From Bacillota bacterium (GTDB lineage: Bacteria > Bacillota_B > Desulfitobacteriia > Desulfitobacteriales > Desulfitobacteriaceae): 5,041 bases of DNA. The position numbers were made by a program, and so were the translations under genes. Where the stretch lies: NCBI GenBank assembly GCA_021779415.1, contig JAJYAS010000319.1, forward strand, positions 1 to 5,041. The letters are read 5' to 3'. The notes below the pieces were generated by a model that saw nothing but the letters and a program-made list of their open reading frames with translations, did no database searches and was not told the DNA's origin. Below, in pieces: positions 4,770 to 5,041 of this stretch (position 1 is its first letter; the number at the start of each line of letters is the position of its first letter).

Positions 4770-5041
4770 ATGAAAAAAATACGAACTATCGAAGCCGCAG
4801 TTATTGAAGAAAATAAACTTAGAGTTTGTGCGTACTGCAGGGTATCCACGGACCAGGCTGAGCAACAGAATAGTTTTTCAGCTCAGGTGGATCATTATAC
4901 CGCCTATATCAAGAACAATTCAGTATGGAACTTTGCCGGAATTTACGCAGATGAAGCCCTATCCGGTAAAAACGCAGCAAAACGACCAGAGTTTATGAGG
5001 ATGGTAAACGATGCCGAGAACAAAAAGTTCGACTTGATTAT
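4770..5041 (+). CDS. Large serine recombinase, N-terminal part (cut by window edge)
   Basis: Ninety codons are visible and the frame runs off the right edge. Large serine recombinases integrate and excise phages, integrative elements and sporulation-gene interrupters by cutting two att sites through a 5'-phosphoserine link. The resolvase-like catalytic domain starts at VCAYCRVSTDQAEQQNSFSA (19-38): S26 in the RVST motif is the nucleophile and R24 an active-site arginine. It continues with GIYADEALSGKNAAKRPEF (57-75), where the SG and RP signature matches the family and R72 is a conserved arginine. The start is firm: AAAGGAG (4757-4763) six bases upstream. A terminator and a small inverted repeat lie just before it, so it probably has its own promoter, though I see no clear -35/-10 pair. 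Whether the element extends right or left of this gene cannot be decided here. Confidence 0.93.
   Translation, partial: MKKIRTIEAAVIEENKLRVCAYCRVSTDQAEQQNSFSAQVDHYTAYIKNNSVWNFAGIYADEALSGKNAAKRPEFMRMVNDAENKKFDLI

Noticed and set aside
4804..4998. Plus-strand 64-codon frame inside the recombinase gene
   Set aside because: It is an alternate-frame shadow of the serine recombinase, whose catalytic motifs are clear.
1..5041. CRISPR arrays, tRNA, rRNA or riboswitch
   Set aside because: No regularly spaced direct repeats, cloverleaf structures or rRNA-like conserved stretches were seen on either strand.

Overview
The window looks like a low-GC Gram-positive chromosome segment (Bacillota, probably Clostridia). 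The reasons are AT-rich coding sequence, strong AGGAGG-like ribosome sites, a GTG start, Rho-independent terminators and a Firmicutes-type large serine recombinase at the right edge. The genus cannot be fixed from the sequence. The small gene pair at the left end reminds me of Peptococcaceae-type clostridia, but that is from memory only. Every gene I can support lies on the + strand.

Layout. (1) 34-445: a 53-codon cysteine-rich gene, too short for a usual ORF cutoff, followed one base later by an 82-codon gene; both are of unknown function. (2) 526-1447: tag, a 3-methyladenine-DNA glycosylase I with all four zinc ligands, then a MazG-like gene whose best-spaced start codon reads ATA. A hairpin at 1597-1640 that could terminate transcription from either side closes this block. 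(3) 1851-2606: an orphan single-pass membrane protein read from a GTG start. (4) 2607-2955: no convincing gene, only short open fragments that may be decayed coding sequence. (5) 2956-3654: a family 5 (UDGb-type) uracil-DNA glycosylase with iron-sulfur cysteines and an altered C-terminal motif. (6) 3692-4388: a VRR-NUC/PD-(D/E)XK-like nuclease with no clean start, preceded by a possible remnant in another frame. (7) 4389-4769: non-coding sequence with a perfect 16-bp palindrome, a strong terminator and a small inverted repeat. (8) 4770 to the right edge: the N-terminal catalytic part of a large serine recombinase, cut by the window.

How the parts fit. Four products act on damaged or unusual DNA or nucleotides: two base-excision glycosylases of unrelated families, a nucleotide pyrophosphohydrolase-like protein and a nuclease. 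Beside a mobile-element recombinase and decayed coding fragments, this reads as an accessory region. The most interesting possibility is that the UDGb and the VRR-NUC-like nuclease form a glycosylase-plus-nuclease pair acting on foreign or damaged DNA. That is inference: the genes are 119 bases apart and the second has a damaged-looking 5' end.
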